Source: BCD1 sp942492125 (lineage in GTDB: Bacteria > Bacteroidota > Bacteroidia > Chitinophagales > Saprospiraceae). Taken from it: 64,000 bases of DNA. The DNA lies in contig CALODM010000013.1 of NCBI GenBank assembly GCA_942492125.1, positions 310,001 through 374,000 of the forward strand, written 5' to 3'. Shown here piece by piece: positions 19,895 through 26,390 of this stretch. The stretch's first letter is position 1. Every line of letters starts with the position of its first letter. The notes beneath the pieces were generated by a model, which saw nothing but the letters and a program-made list of their open reading frames with translations, was not told the origin of the DNA and made no database searches. The translations under genes and the position numbers were made by a program.

Positions 19895-19902
19895 TAATTT
19901 TG
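19895..19902 (+). promoter_or_regulatory. Bacteroidota -7 box upstream of the 20042 gene
   Basis: TAATTTTG fits TAnnTTTG. It is 139 bases upstream of the ATG, giving a long leader that includes the 19979-19998 hairpin. Confidence 0.35.
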
Positions 19903-19978
19903 GTCCGAAAATTCCTATTGCCTGTCAAAGTAGTTTAGCGGATATTAGCTTTCAGACAAAACCAATAACCTTTTTTCC

Positions 19979-19998
19979 TCCGGATAACCATATCCGGA
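19979..19998 (+). promoter_or_regulatory. leader hairpin before the 20042 gene
   Basis: TCCGGATA (19979-19986) pairs perfectly with TATCCGGA (19991-19998) around the tetraloop ACCA. No T-tract follows, so it is not a typical terminator. It sits 43 bases before the start codon and could affect translation or mRNA stability. Confidence 0.4.
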
Positions 19999-20041
19999 TA
20001 AATTGTTTAACCCATTTTTCTAAATAAACATTTTTTAACTT

Positions 20042-21070
20042 ATGAAGTATTTTTTACTTGCTTTTATGTTGTGTATCAGTTTGATGACTTTTGCACAAGA
20101 CCTTAGTATTTTAGTAGTCGATGACTCAAAGGATGATTTTGATAATACGGCTCTTATTACAGCAGGGTTGGACAACGGAGGTATTGGTTATGATCTCTTT
20201 GATACCGGAGCCGAACTTGCGAGTCCAACGGCAGAATTTATGGCTGATTATGACCTGGTGATCTGGCACACTTCAACAGATGGGGTGGGTTTGTACTTTT
20301 GGAATGCGAATGATGAGATCAATGGAGAACTTGCCCTCTATCTCTCTGACGGAGGAAACCTTTGGGTGATGGGTAATGATTTTCTCTATGACAGGTACCT
20401 CACTCCTTATGCTTTTGCAGAAGGGGAATTTGCCTATGATTTTCTGGGCATTCAATCTTATGATGCACAAACCAATATTGATGATGGAGGCCTTGGAGTT
20501 CCCAGTGTGACTCCGTCTGCAGAACAGCCCGTTACCGGTCTTGCCGATATTGACTGGATGTTTGCTACCCTCTGGTATGGGGATGCTGTTACGGGAAGAG
20601 AAGGATCCGTGCCCATTTACGATATGAATGGGGATGCTTCCTACCCTTTACTAGGTGCTACCGCAGGACTTTGGTATGATAACGGGACTTCAAAATGTTT
20701 GTCTTTTTTCTTTGACCTTGCCCTGGCATCTGATCAGTCGATCATCGATAACACTGTATCCTCGGTAGTTACTTTTTTCTCAGGGTTAATTTCCAGTACT
20801 GCCGAGTTGGAAACTTCTGCAACAGCATTAAGCGTTTTTCCGAACCCCTCCAGTGATTTCATCCATTTGTCCTTTGAAGAATTTTCTGCTACTGCATACA
20901 GGTATGAAGTGGTGAACCAGTTGGGGCAGATCATAAGGACTGCAGATTATCAGACTGACCGGACGATTATCTTAGGTCGTGATGATTTGGGGGCCGGCAT
21001 GTTTTTCGTGAATATTATTTTTGAAAATAATTCTGCAGCACCAATTACCAAAAAGATACTGTTCAGGTAA
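20042..21070 (+). CDS. secreted protein of unknown function with T9SS sorting domain
   Basis: A 342-residue protein with signal peptide MKYFLLAFMLCISLMTFAQ. The body begins LSILVVDDSKDDFDNT and contains YDLVIWHTSTDG and YLSDGGNLWVMGND. This alternating beta/alpha layout resembles a glutamine-amidotransferase/ThuA-like flavodoxin fold, but I see no Cys-His-Glu triad, so an enzyme role is not claimed. The final 75 residues are a type A T9SS sorting domain (FPNPSSDFIHLSF to KKILFR), nearly a twin of that in the preceding hydrolase. It is followed by a strong terminator. Confidence 0.8.
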   Translation: MKYFLLAFMLCISLMTFAQDLSILVVDDSKDDFDNTALITAGLDNGGIGYDLFDTGAELASPTAEFMADYDLVIWHTSTDGVGLYFWNANDEINGELALYLSDGGNLWVMGNDFLYDRYLTPYAFAEGEFAYDFLGIQSYDAQTNIDDGGLGVPSVTPSAEQPVTGLADIDWMFATLWYGDAVTGREGSVPIYDMNGDASYPLLGATAGLWYDNGTSKCLSFFFDLALASDQSIIDNTVSSVVTFFSGLISSTAELETSATALSVFPNPSSDFIHLSFEEFSATAYRYEVVNQLGQIIRTADYQTDRTIILGRDDLGAGMFFVNIIFENNSAAPITKKILFR

Positions 21071-21107
21071 GTTGTCTGCTTATTTTTACTACATAGTTTT
21101 ATTGGTT

Positions 21108-21160
21108 AACCCCGGCTGCAGGAATAGTTGAATATTTTCCTGCTTCCGGGGTTATTTTTT
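21108..21160 (+). terminator. strong terminator before the ars operon
   Basis: AACCCCGGCTGCAGGA (21108-21123) pairs with TCCTGCTTCCGGGGTT (21138-21153), 14 of 16 positions, followed by ATTTTTTTCTG. It isolates the arsenic operon from the secreted-protein gene upstream. Confidence 0.8.
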
Positions 21161-21173
21161 TCTGTTAAAATTA

Positions 21174-21204
21174 TTGGCTAACTTGATTTCTAATCGTATA
21201 TTTG
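21174..21204 (+). promoter_or_regulatory. ars operon promoter (-33 and -7 boxes)
   Basis: TTG at 21174-21176 and TATATTTG at 21197-21204 are 20 bases apart, the canonical Bacteroidota -33/-7 spacing. The -7 box fits TAnnTTTG exactly. The ATG of arsR follows 21 bases later. The -7 box is embedded in the dyad at 21191-21210, so a bound repressor would block it. Confidence 0.7.
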
Positions 21205-21210
21205 CGATGA
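21191..21210. promoter_or_regulatory. putative ArsR operator 1
   Basis: An inverted repeat TAATCG-N8-CGATGA (core ATCG-N8-CGAT) straddles the -7 box of the ars promoter. The same core and spacing recurs at 21580-21601, supporting a protein-binding site. Autorepression by the ArsR encoded just downstream is the usual arrangement of this family. Confidence 0.65.
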
Positions 21211-21225
21211 ACGAATTAAACATCA

Positions 21226-21558
21226 ATGAAGCGTACCCTAAAACAGATCGATTATCGCGAAGAAACCGAAGAACTGGCCCGGTTTGCCAAAGCACTCGGT
21301 CATCCAACACGCATTAAAATTCTGAAATATCTTGCCAGCCAGTCCTGTTGTTTTACCGGAGATCTGGTCGAAGAATTACCACTGGCACAGTCTACCATCT
21401 CCCAACATCTTAAAGAATTAAAGGATGCGGGATTGATCCAGGGAGAAATCAAACCGCCGAGGATCAGGTACTGTATCAATTCCCAAAACTGGCAGAGGGC
21501 CCGGCTGATGTTTTCTGGGCTATTTGATTTGAAAGGACCTGATGGCACGACTTGTTAA
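21226..21558 (+). CDS. arsR: ArsR/SmtB family metalloregulator
   Basis: A 110-residue winged-helix repressor. Residues about 17-75 match ArsR proteins: ELARFAKALGHPTRIKILKYL, then QSTISQHLKELKDAGL as the recognition helix region, followed by a wing (EIKPPRIRY). Cys41-Cys42 lie just after the second helix (SQSCCFTGDL), with further Cys at 83 and 110, plausible As(III) or Sb(III) ligands. It would repress the operon until arsenite binds. It is the first gene of a seven-gene operon, and dyads lie both before and after it. Confidence 0.92.
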   Translation: MKRTLKQIDYREETEELARFAKALGHPTRIKILKYLASQSCCFTGDLVEELPLAQSTISQHLKELKDAGLIQGEIKPPRIRYCINSQNWQRARLMFSGLFDLKGPDGTTC

Positions 21559-21579
21559 AAAGAAGATTTTTTTATCACA

Positions 21580-21601
21580 TTTATCGTTTATAGGCGATAA
21601 A
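21580..21601. promoter_or_regulatory. putative ArsR operator 2
   Basis: A perfect inverted repeat TTTATCG-N8-CGATAAA between arsR and the thioredoxin gene, 14 bases before its ATG. It shares the ATCG-N8-CGAT core of operator 1. It could control a second, internal promoter for the detoxification genes so that arsR and the rest of the operon are tuned separately. Confidence 0.65.
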
Positions 21602-21615
21602 CAAATTAATACAAA

Positions 21616-21849
21616 ATGACTACGATAAAAATTCTCGGCACCGGTTGTCCAAAGTGTCAACAAACTACAGCCATTGTAGAAGCTGTGGTGAAAGAAATTG
21701 GTTTGGATGTAAAAGTAGAGAAGGTTGAAGACATTATGGAGATCATGCAATACGATGTAATGTCAACACCGGCAGTAGTGGTCGATGAGGTGGTTAAGAT
21801 TAAAGGGAAAGTTCCTACCAGGGCCGAGGTTACGGCACTTTTCAATTAG
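21616..21849 (+). CDS. small thioredoxin-fold protein, ArsE-like
   Basis: A 77-residue protein with a thioredoxin/glutaredoxin-like fold of the MTH895/TM0996 type. The active site is GTGCPKC (Cys11 and Cys14) directly after the first strand, and the cis-Pro loop is in MSTPAVVVD. It has no signal peptide, so it is cytoplasmic. In ars clusters, proteins of this type occur beside arsF and arsG, where they are thought to supply electrons. It lies 57 bases after arsR, with operator 2 in between, and 22 bases before acr3. Confidence 0.85.
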   Translation: MTTIKILGTGCPKCQQTTAIVEAVVKEIGLDVKVEKVEDIMEIMQYDVMSTPAVVVDEVVKIKGKVPTRAEVTALFN

Positions 21850-21871
21850 GCATTAGATTTATCAAAATATC

Positions 21872-22900
21872 ATGAAGAAGAGACTTAAACTACTGGATAG
21901 GTTTCTCACCGTTTGGATTTTCCTGGCGATGGCTCTTGGGGTGGGCATTGGCGTTTTCTTCCCGGGTATAGCTGATTTTACCAACAGCTTATCTATAGGT
22001 ACGACCAATATCCCTCTGGCTATCGGATTAATATTGATGATGTACCCGCCCTTGGCCAAAGTCGATTACAAATTGTTGCCCAGGGCATTCAAGGATCGCA
22101 AACTGATGGGGCTTTCTCTTTTCCTCAATTGGATCATTGGTCCCATTTTGATGTTTATCCTGGCCATCGTTTTCCTAAGAGATTATCCGGGGTATATGAC
22201 AGGCGTGATCCTCATTGGTTTGGCCAGGTGCATTGCCATGGTTATTGTCTGGAATGATCTGGCTGGGGGCAGTCGGGAGTACGGCGCATTATTGGTTGCT
22301 TTAAATAGTATTTTCCAGGTATTGACCTATAGTTTTTATGCCTGGTTGTTCATCAACGTTCTTCCTGAATATTTTGGTTTCAAAGGCGCAGAAATTCATG
22401 TTTCGATGGAAGAAGTTGCTAAAAGTGTAGCCATTTATCTAGGGATTCCCTTTCTGGCAGGATTTTTAAGTAGAAAATGGTTGATTAAGGCCAAAGGGGA
22501 AGATTGGTTTAAACGAAAGTATATTCCTTTCATTTCCCCTATAACATTAATCGCTTTGTTGTTTACCATCGTATTAATGTTCAGTTTAAAAGGGGATATG
22601 ATCCTTGAATTACCTTTGGATATCCTCCGGATTGCCTTGCCGTTAGTCATCTATTTCGCCCTGATATTTTTCATCAGCTTTTTTATCGGTATCTGGATGA
22701 ATATCGACTATAAAAGGAACACCGCTGTGGCTTTTACGGCCTCCGGCAATAACTTTGAATTGGCTATTGCGGTCGCTATCGCGGTTTTTGGCTTAGATTC
22801 CCCACAGGCTTTTGCTGGAGTAATTGGTCCATTGGTGGAAGTGCCGGTATTGATAGGGCTGGTGAACGTTGCTTTGTTCTTAAAGAAAAAATATTATTGA
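21872..22900 (+). CDS. acr3: ACR3 family arsenite efflux transporter
   Basis: A 342-residue membrane protein with ten hydrophobic helices. It contains the ACR3 signatures MMYPPLAKVDY, GLARCIAMVIVWNDLA with the conserved TM4 Cys, and TASGNNFELAIAVAI with the conserved TM9 Glu. ACR3 proteins expel arsenite from the cytoplasm using the proton gradient. This length is full for the family. The neighbouring arsenate reductase supplies its substrate. Confidence 0.95.
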   Translation: MKKRLKLLDRFLTVWIFLAMALGVGIGVFFPGIADFTNSLSIGTTNIPLAIGLILMMYPPLAKVDYKLLPRAFKDRKLMGLSLFLNWIIGPILMFILAIVFLRDYPGYMTGVILIGLARCIAMVIVWNDLAGGSREYGALLVALNSIFQVLTYSFYAWLFINVLPEYFGFKGAEIHVSMEEVAKSVAIYLGIPFLAGFLSRKWLIKAKGEDWFKRKYIPFISPITLIALLFTIVLMFSLKGDMILELPLDILRIALPLVIYFALIFFISFFIGIWMNIDYKRNTAVAFTASGNNFELAIAVAIAVFGLDSPQAFAGVIGPLVEVPVLIGLVNVALFLKKKYY

Positions 22901-22928
22901 TAATAACCGAAAATAAAATTCTAAACCA

Positions 22929-23354
22929 ATGAAGATTTTAATCCTCTGCACGGGTAATTCCTGTCGAAGCCAAATGGCTGAGGGGTTTCTTAAGGCCTTT
23001 AACAGTGAAATGAAGATTTATTCTGCCGGCACAGCTCCGAGTGATAGGGTACACCCTAAGGCAGTAACCGTTATGGCCGAATTGGGTGTTGATATCAGTG
23101 AAAATTATCCCCAATCGGTTGGCGAATTTACTCACGAGTCCTTTGATTATGTAATAACAGTTTGTGGAAGTGCAAAGGAATCCTGTCCTGTATTTACAGG
23201 GAAAGTAGAAAATCGCCTGCACATTGGATTTGAAGATCCTGCGGAAGTTACCGGCAGTGAGGATGCTATCCTCGAAGAATTCAGAAGGATCAGAGATGAA
23301 ATTTTACGGGATTTTTTCACATTTTATCAAAGAGAAGTTTCAAATAAAATTTAA
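22929..23354 (+). CDS. arsC: thioredoxin-coupled arsenate reductase
   Basis: A 141-residue protein with low-molecular-weight tyrosine-phosphatase fold. The P-loop CTGNSCRSQMAEG provides the nucleophilic Cys7, and a redox pair is present in VCGSAKESC (Cys79 and Cys86), as in the S. aureus ArsC (C10, C82, C89). It reduces arsenate to arsenite with thioredoxin. It lies 28 bases after acr3 and 50 before arsF. Confidence 0.94.
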   Translation: MKILILCTGNSCRSQMAEGFLKAFNSEMKIYSAGTAPSDRVHPKAVTVMAELGVDISENYPQSVGEFTHESFDYVITVCGSAKESCPVFTGKVENRLHIGFEDPAEVTGSEDAILEEFRRIRDEILRDFFTFYQREVSNKI

Positions 23355-23404
23355 AGTTATAGAACGCCCATTGACAAATTTATTCATGTTCAAATAATTT
23401 TAAA

Positions 23405-23839
23405 ATGAAGTATTTCTTTTTATTCCTGACCCTGTTTTTTTTGGGTTCTTGCAGCGAGCAAGCGAATATTCAGCAAGCAGAAAGCAAACCTGAAAATACG
23501 GAAGGCAGTTACGTCACCGTTTATGATTTTCATATGAAACACAGATGTAAAACCTGTATAAACATTGAAAAATCTACCCAAAAAGTCATTCAGGAACAAT
23601 TTGCCAAGGAAGGGGAGAAGGATCTGGTATTTTTTGTGGTAGTGGATGCGGAAGATCCCCAAAATGAAGCGCTCGTAGAAGAGTTTGGCGCTTTTGGTAC
23701 CACGCTGGCCATTTGCAAAACAAGGAATGGAAAAAGAGAGATCGAAGACATTACTCCCTGGGCTTTCAAGCGAAGCGGGAGTGATAAATTCGAGCCAGAG
23801 TTAACAGAAAAGATCAAAGCTGCCCTGGCTACTTTATAA
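23405..23839 (+). CDS. arsF: ArsF family lipoprotein (nitroaromatic-arsenical reductase subunit)
   Basis: A 144-residue lipoprotein: the signal ends FFLGSC (Cys16), a Ser/Glu-rich linker follows, then a thioredoxin-like domain with RCKTC (Cys48 and Cys51). The family is named for ArsF of arsEFG clusters, reported to take part in reducing nitrophenyl arsenicals. The lipobox means the CxxC faces the periplasm, unlike the cytoplasmic thioredoxin encoded upstream. ArsG, a CcdA-like membrane protein encoded two genes downstream, could carry electrons between them; that last step is inference. Confidence 0.82.
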   Translation: MKYFFLFLTLFFLGSCSEQANIQQAESKPENTEGSYVTVYDFHMKHRCKTCINIEKSTQKVIQEQFAKEGEKDLVFFVVVDAEDPQNEALVEEFGAFGTTLAICKTRNGKREIEDITPWAFKRSGSDKFEPELTEKIKAALATL

Positions 23840-23872
23840 GGCAGGTGGTTTTCTTAAAATAACATAAAAACA

Positions 23873-24850
23873 ATGTTTGACTGGTTACAATCTTTAGCAG
23901 ATTGGGTGGTTTTTGATTTGCTTAAGCTGAACAGGGGAAGCCACCTGGGGGAAGCCTTAAATTTTTTCCTGTACGATAGTGTTAAGATTTTGCTGCTGCT
24001 CTTTTTTATCATTTTTCTGATGGGAATTATCAATAGTTATTTTCCTGTGGAGAAGGTGAAAAATTTCCTGTCCAGGAACAAACTTTATGGCTTTGAATAT
24101 TTAATGGCCTCCTTGTTTGGCGTGGTCACTCCCTTTTGTTCCTGTTCATCGGTTCCATTATTCATTGGTTTTGTGAAAGGAGGAATCCCTCTCGGCGTAA
24201 CCTTTGCCTTTTTGGTTACCTCTCCTTTAGTCAATGAAGTGGCCATCGGTTTATTCCTTGGGCTTTTCGGAGTGAAGGTTACCCTTATTTATATGGTTAG
24301 CGGAATTGCTCTCGGCATGATTTCCGGGTGGATATTGAGTAAATTCAGGTTAGAACGTTTTTTAACACCCTGGGTAAAGGAAGTGCTGGCCCAGGCCCAA
24401 CGGGAGGAAAAAGCATTTGATGCTGATCAGACACCTTTAAAGGACCGGCTTCCCTTTATCTGGGCAGAAGCCAGGAAGATCATCATGGGTGTTTTACCGT
24501 ATGTCCTGATAGGTTTGAGTATTGGAGCATTAATGCACGGGTATGTTCCTGAAGGTTTTTTTGAGAAATATATGAGTAAAGATAATTTCTTTGCCGTTCC
24601 GGCAGCTACAGTGCTGGCTATACCCATGTATTCCAATGCTTCCGGGATATTGCCTGTGGTCCAGGTTTTGGTAGCCAAAGGAATACCGCTGGGAACCGCT
24701 ATTGCTTTTATGATGGGGGTTGTGGCTTTATCACTTCCGGAGGCCATGTTGTTAAAGAAAGTCATGACCATGAAACTGATTGGCGTGTTTTTTGGGGTAG
24801 TTGCCGTATGTATCATTTTTTCGGGTTATGTTTTTAACCTGATCTTTTAA
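23873..24850 (+). CDS. ArsP/DUF318-type permease
   Basis: A 325-residue membrane protein of the UPF0718 permease family with two four-helix halves. Half one has TPFCSCSSVPLFIGFVKGGIP (Cys89, Cys91) and half two has AIPMYSNASGILPVVQVL with KGIPLGTA. ArsP members of this family export trivalent organoarsenicals; others have been tied to Cu/Zn efflux. The location inside an ars operon favours arsenic, and the CSC motif is a plausible soft-metal site. Confidence 0.84.
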   Translation: MFDWLQSLADWVVFDLLKLNRGSHLGEALNFFLYDSVKILLLLFFIIFLMGIINSYFPVEKVKNFLSRNKLYGFEYLMASLFGVVTPFCSCSSVPLFIGFVKGGIPLGVTFAFLVTSPLVNEVAIGLFLGLFGVKVTLIYMVSGIALGMISGWILSKFRLERFLTPWVKEVLAQAQREEKAFDADQTPLKDRLPFIWAEARKIIMGVLPYVLIGLSIGALMHGYVPEGFFEKYMSKDNFFAVPAATVLAIPMYSNASGILPVVQVLVAKGIPLGTAIAFMMGVVALSLPEAMLLKKVMTMKLIGVFFGVVAVCIIFSGYVFNLIF

Positions 24851-24859
24851 AAACCTGTT

Positions 24860-25570
24860 ATGGAATATCTGCAATCCATTTTGGATAATTACAATGTCCC
24901 GGTATTTTCAGCTTTTGTCTTGGGGCTTATGACAGCGATCAGTCCTTGTCCACTGGCAACCAATATCACGGCTACAGCCTATATCTCCAAGCACATAACC
25001 AATTCGAGAAGAGTCTTTTTAAGTGGTATCGTTTATTCCCTGGGGAGGGCATTCAGTTATACCGTGATCGGCGTAATATTGTTTTTTGGAGCCAGCAAAT
25101 TCCATGTGGCCAGGTTCCTGAATCAGAATGGAGAAAAATTTCTGGGCCCGTTATTGATTCTACTGGGCCTCATCATGCTGAATGTCATCAGGCTTAACTT
25201 TTGGAAAGAGTCGGGTTTAAAAGAAAAACTTTCAGAGAAACTGGAAGGCAAAGGTATGCTCGGCGCTTTTTTGATCGGGGTTATTTTTGCGCTGGCTTTT
25301 TGTCCTTACAGCGGCGCCCTGTATTTTGGTATCCTCATCCCCATGACCATAGGCAGTGTAAAAGGATTATATCTGCCAATTGTTTTTGCTGTGGCTACCG
25401 GATTACCCGTCATTGTTTTTACCTACCTCTTAGCCTTTGCTGCCGGCAAAATTGGCGTATTTTACCATCGGATCGCCAAAGCAGAAAAGGTCATGCGCCT
25501 GGTGGCGGGGGTGGTTTTTATTTTGTCCGGGTTGTATTATGTGGCGATTTTTACGGGGGTAATTCAATAG
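24860..25570 (+). CDS. arsG: ArsG family CcdA/DsbD-like membrane protein
   Basis: A 236-residue protein with six predicted helices of the CcdA/DsbD transmembrane type. The paired Cys motifs are SPCPLATNITA (Cys30) and AFCPYSGALYFG (Cys148), one in each half, as in disulfide-relay proteins. ArsG proteins are annotated as aromatic (aminobenzyl) arsenical efflux permeases; an electron-relay role from cytosolic thioredoxin to periplasmic ArsF is an alternative. It lies 9 bases after the permease, so the two are co-translated, and it ends the operon. A T-less hairpin (AGGGTAA 25575-25581, TTACCCT 25593-25599) follows. Confidence 0.84.
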   Translation: MEYLQSILDNYNVPVFSAFVLGLMTAISPCPLATNITATAYISKHITNSRRVFLSGIVYSLGRAFSYTVIGVILFFGASKFHVARFLNQNGEKFLGPLLILLGLIMLNVIRLNFWKESGLKEKLSEKLEGKGMLGAFLIGVIFALAFCPYSGALYFGILIPMTIGSVKGLYLPIVFAVATGLPVIVFTYLLAFAAGKIGVFYHRIAKAEKVMRLVAGVVFILSGLYYVAIFTGVIQ

Positions 25571-25682
25571 GGAAAGGGTAATGCGTCTAAAGTTACCCTG
25601 ATAATTCCTGTCGTCAATGCTCCAAATACCCTGTTTTTTAAACAAGGTTTCAGGTAGAAATTTTTTATTGGTTGGTTGTGAG

Positions 25683-25690
25683 TATATTTG
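25683..25690 (+). promoter_or_regulatory. -7 box upstream of the tape-measure domain gene
   Basis: TATATTTG matches TAnnTTTG and lies 35 bases before the ATG at 25726. No well-spaced -33 motif is seen. The gene thus appears to have its own promoter and not to be a 3' fragment of a longer gene. Confidence 0.42.
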
Positions 25691-25725
25691 TTTGCCTAAT
25701 TAAAATCTTTCCAATACAATAGCCT

Positions 25726-26259
25726 ATGGAATCCTCGAAAGAAGAATTACAAAACCAGGATATTTATATCAGCAATGCCGGGCTTGTTATTGTAGCTCCA
25801 TTCCTTCCAAGGTATTTTGATGTGCTTGGTATGAGCACAGGAGAAAGTTTTAAAACTGAAGCTATGGCGCTTAGAGCTGTTCATTTAATTCAGTATGCTG
25901 TAACCGGAATGAGTGAAACGGAAGAATATTTACTGGTTTTTAATAAGATATTATGTGGATTGCCTGTTGATACGCCTGTGCCAGACGGCATTGAGTTAAT
26001 AGAAAATGAAATTGAGCTTACCCATAGTATGTTGTCCGGAATTGTGGATAATTGGCAAGTTATCGGAAACACAACTACAGAAGGATTCAGAGATACATTT
26101 TTAAATCGCGCGGGAAAACTTGAGTGGCAGGAGGAGGGATATTGGAACTTATACGTAGAGCAAAGAAGTTACGATCTATTGTTGGATAGTCTCCCCTGGG
26201 CTATTGCCACCGTTAAACTCCCCTGGATGGAGCATAGCGTACATGTGCATTGGAGGTAA
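25726..26259 (+). CDS. stand-alone C-terminal domain of a contractile-injection tape-measure protein
   Basis: The 177 residues match the conserved C-terminus of the CIS_TMP family: ISNAGLVIVAPFLPRYFDVLG, MALRAVHLIQYAVTG, LVFNKILCGLPV, GFRDTFLNRAGKLEW and LPWAIATVKLPWM. In extracellular contractile injection systems this family sets sheath length inside the tube, in proteins usually of 500-1200 residues. The whole ORF here is only the C-terminal module, with a clean start and its own -7 box. There is no sheath, baseplate, spike or ATPase gene in the window. It may be an orphan, a regulator of a distant system, or a relic. Confidence 0.82.
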   Translation: MESSKEELQNQDIYISNAGLVIVAPFLPRYFDVLGMSTGESFKTEAMALRAVHLIQYAVTGMSETEEYLLVFNKILCGLPVDTPVPDGIELIENEIELTHSMLSGIVDNWQVIGNTTTEGFRDTFLNRAGKLEWQEEGYWNLYVEQRSYDLLLDSLPWAIATVKLPWMEHSVHVHWR

Positions 26260-26318
26260 AAGTAGCTCCAAGCTGCGTAGACCCCAGGTCAGGGAATCCT
26301 ATTATTCACTTTTGATGT

Positions 26319-26372
26319 AACCCCCCTGTTTTTCCTGCTGACAGGCTGGCAGGAGGGTTATACGGTTTTTTT
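26319..26372. terminator. terminator between convergent genes
   Basis: AACCCCCCTG (26319-26328) pairs with CAGGAGGGTT (26350-26359) at 9 of 10 positions, with an inner TCCTGC/GCAGGA stem and a following T-tract at about 26366-26372. It separates the tape-measure-domain gene from the convergent M1 peptidase gene. Confidence 0.6.
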
Positions 26373-26390
26373 GTCGCCCTTGAACAACCC

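Larger units (their letters stand above)
19678..20041. other. intergenic region and long 5' leader
   Basis: A gap of 364 bases with no supported ORF. It contains a -7 box (19895-19902) and, in the presumed 5' leader, a tight hairpin at 19979-19998; both are listed separately. The -7 box is about 140 bases from the next start codon, so a long untranslated leader is predicted. Confidence 0.4.
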
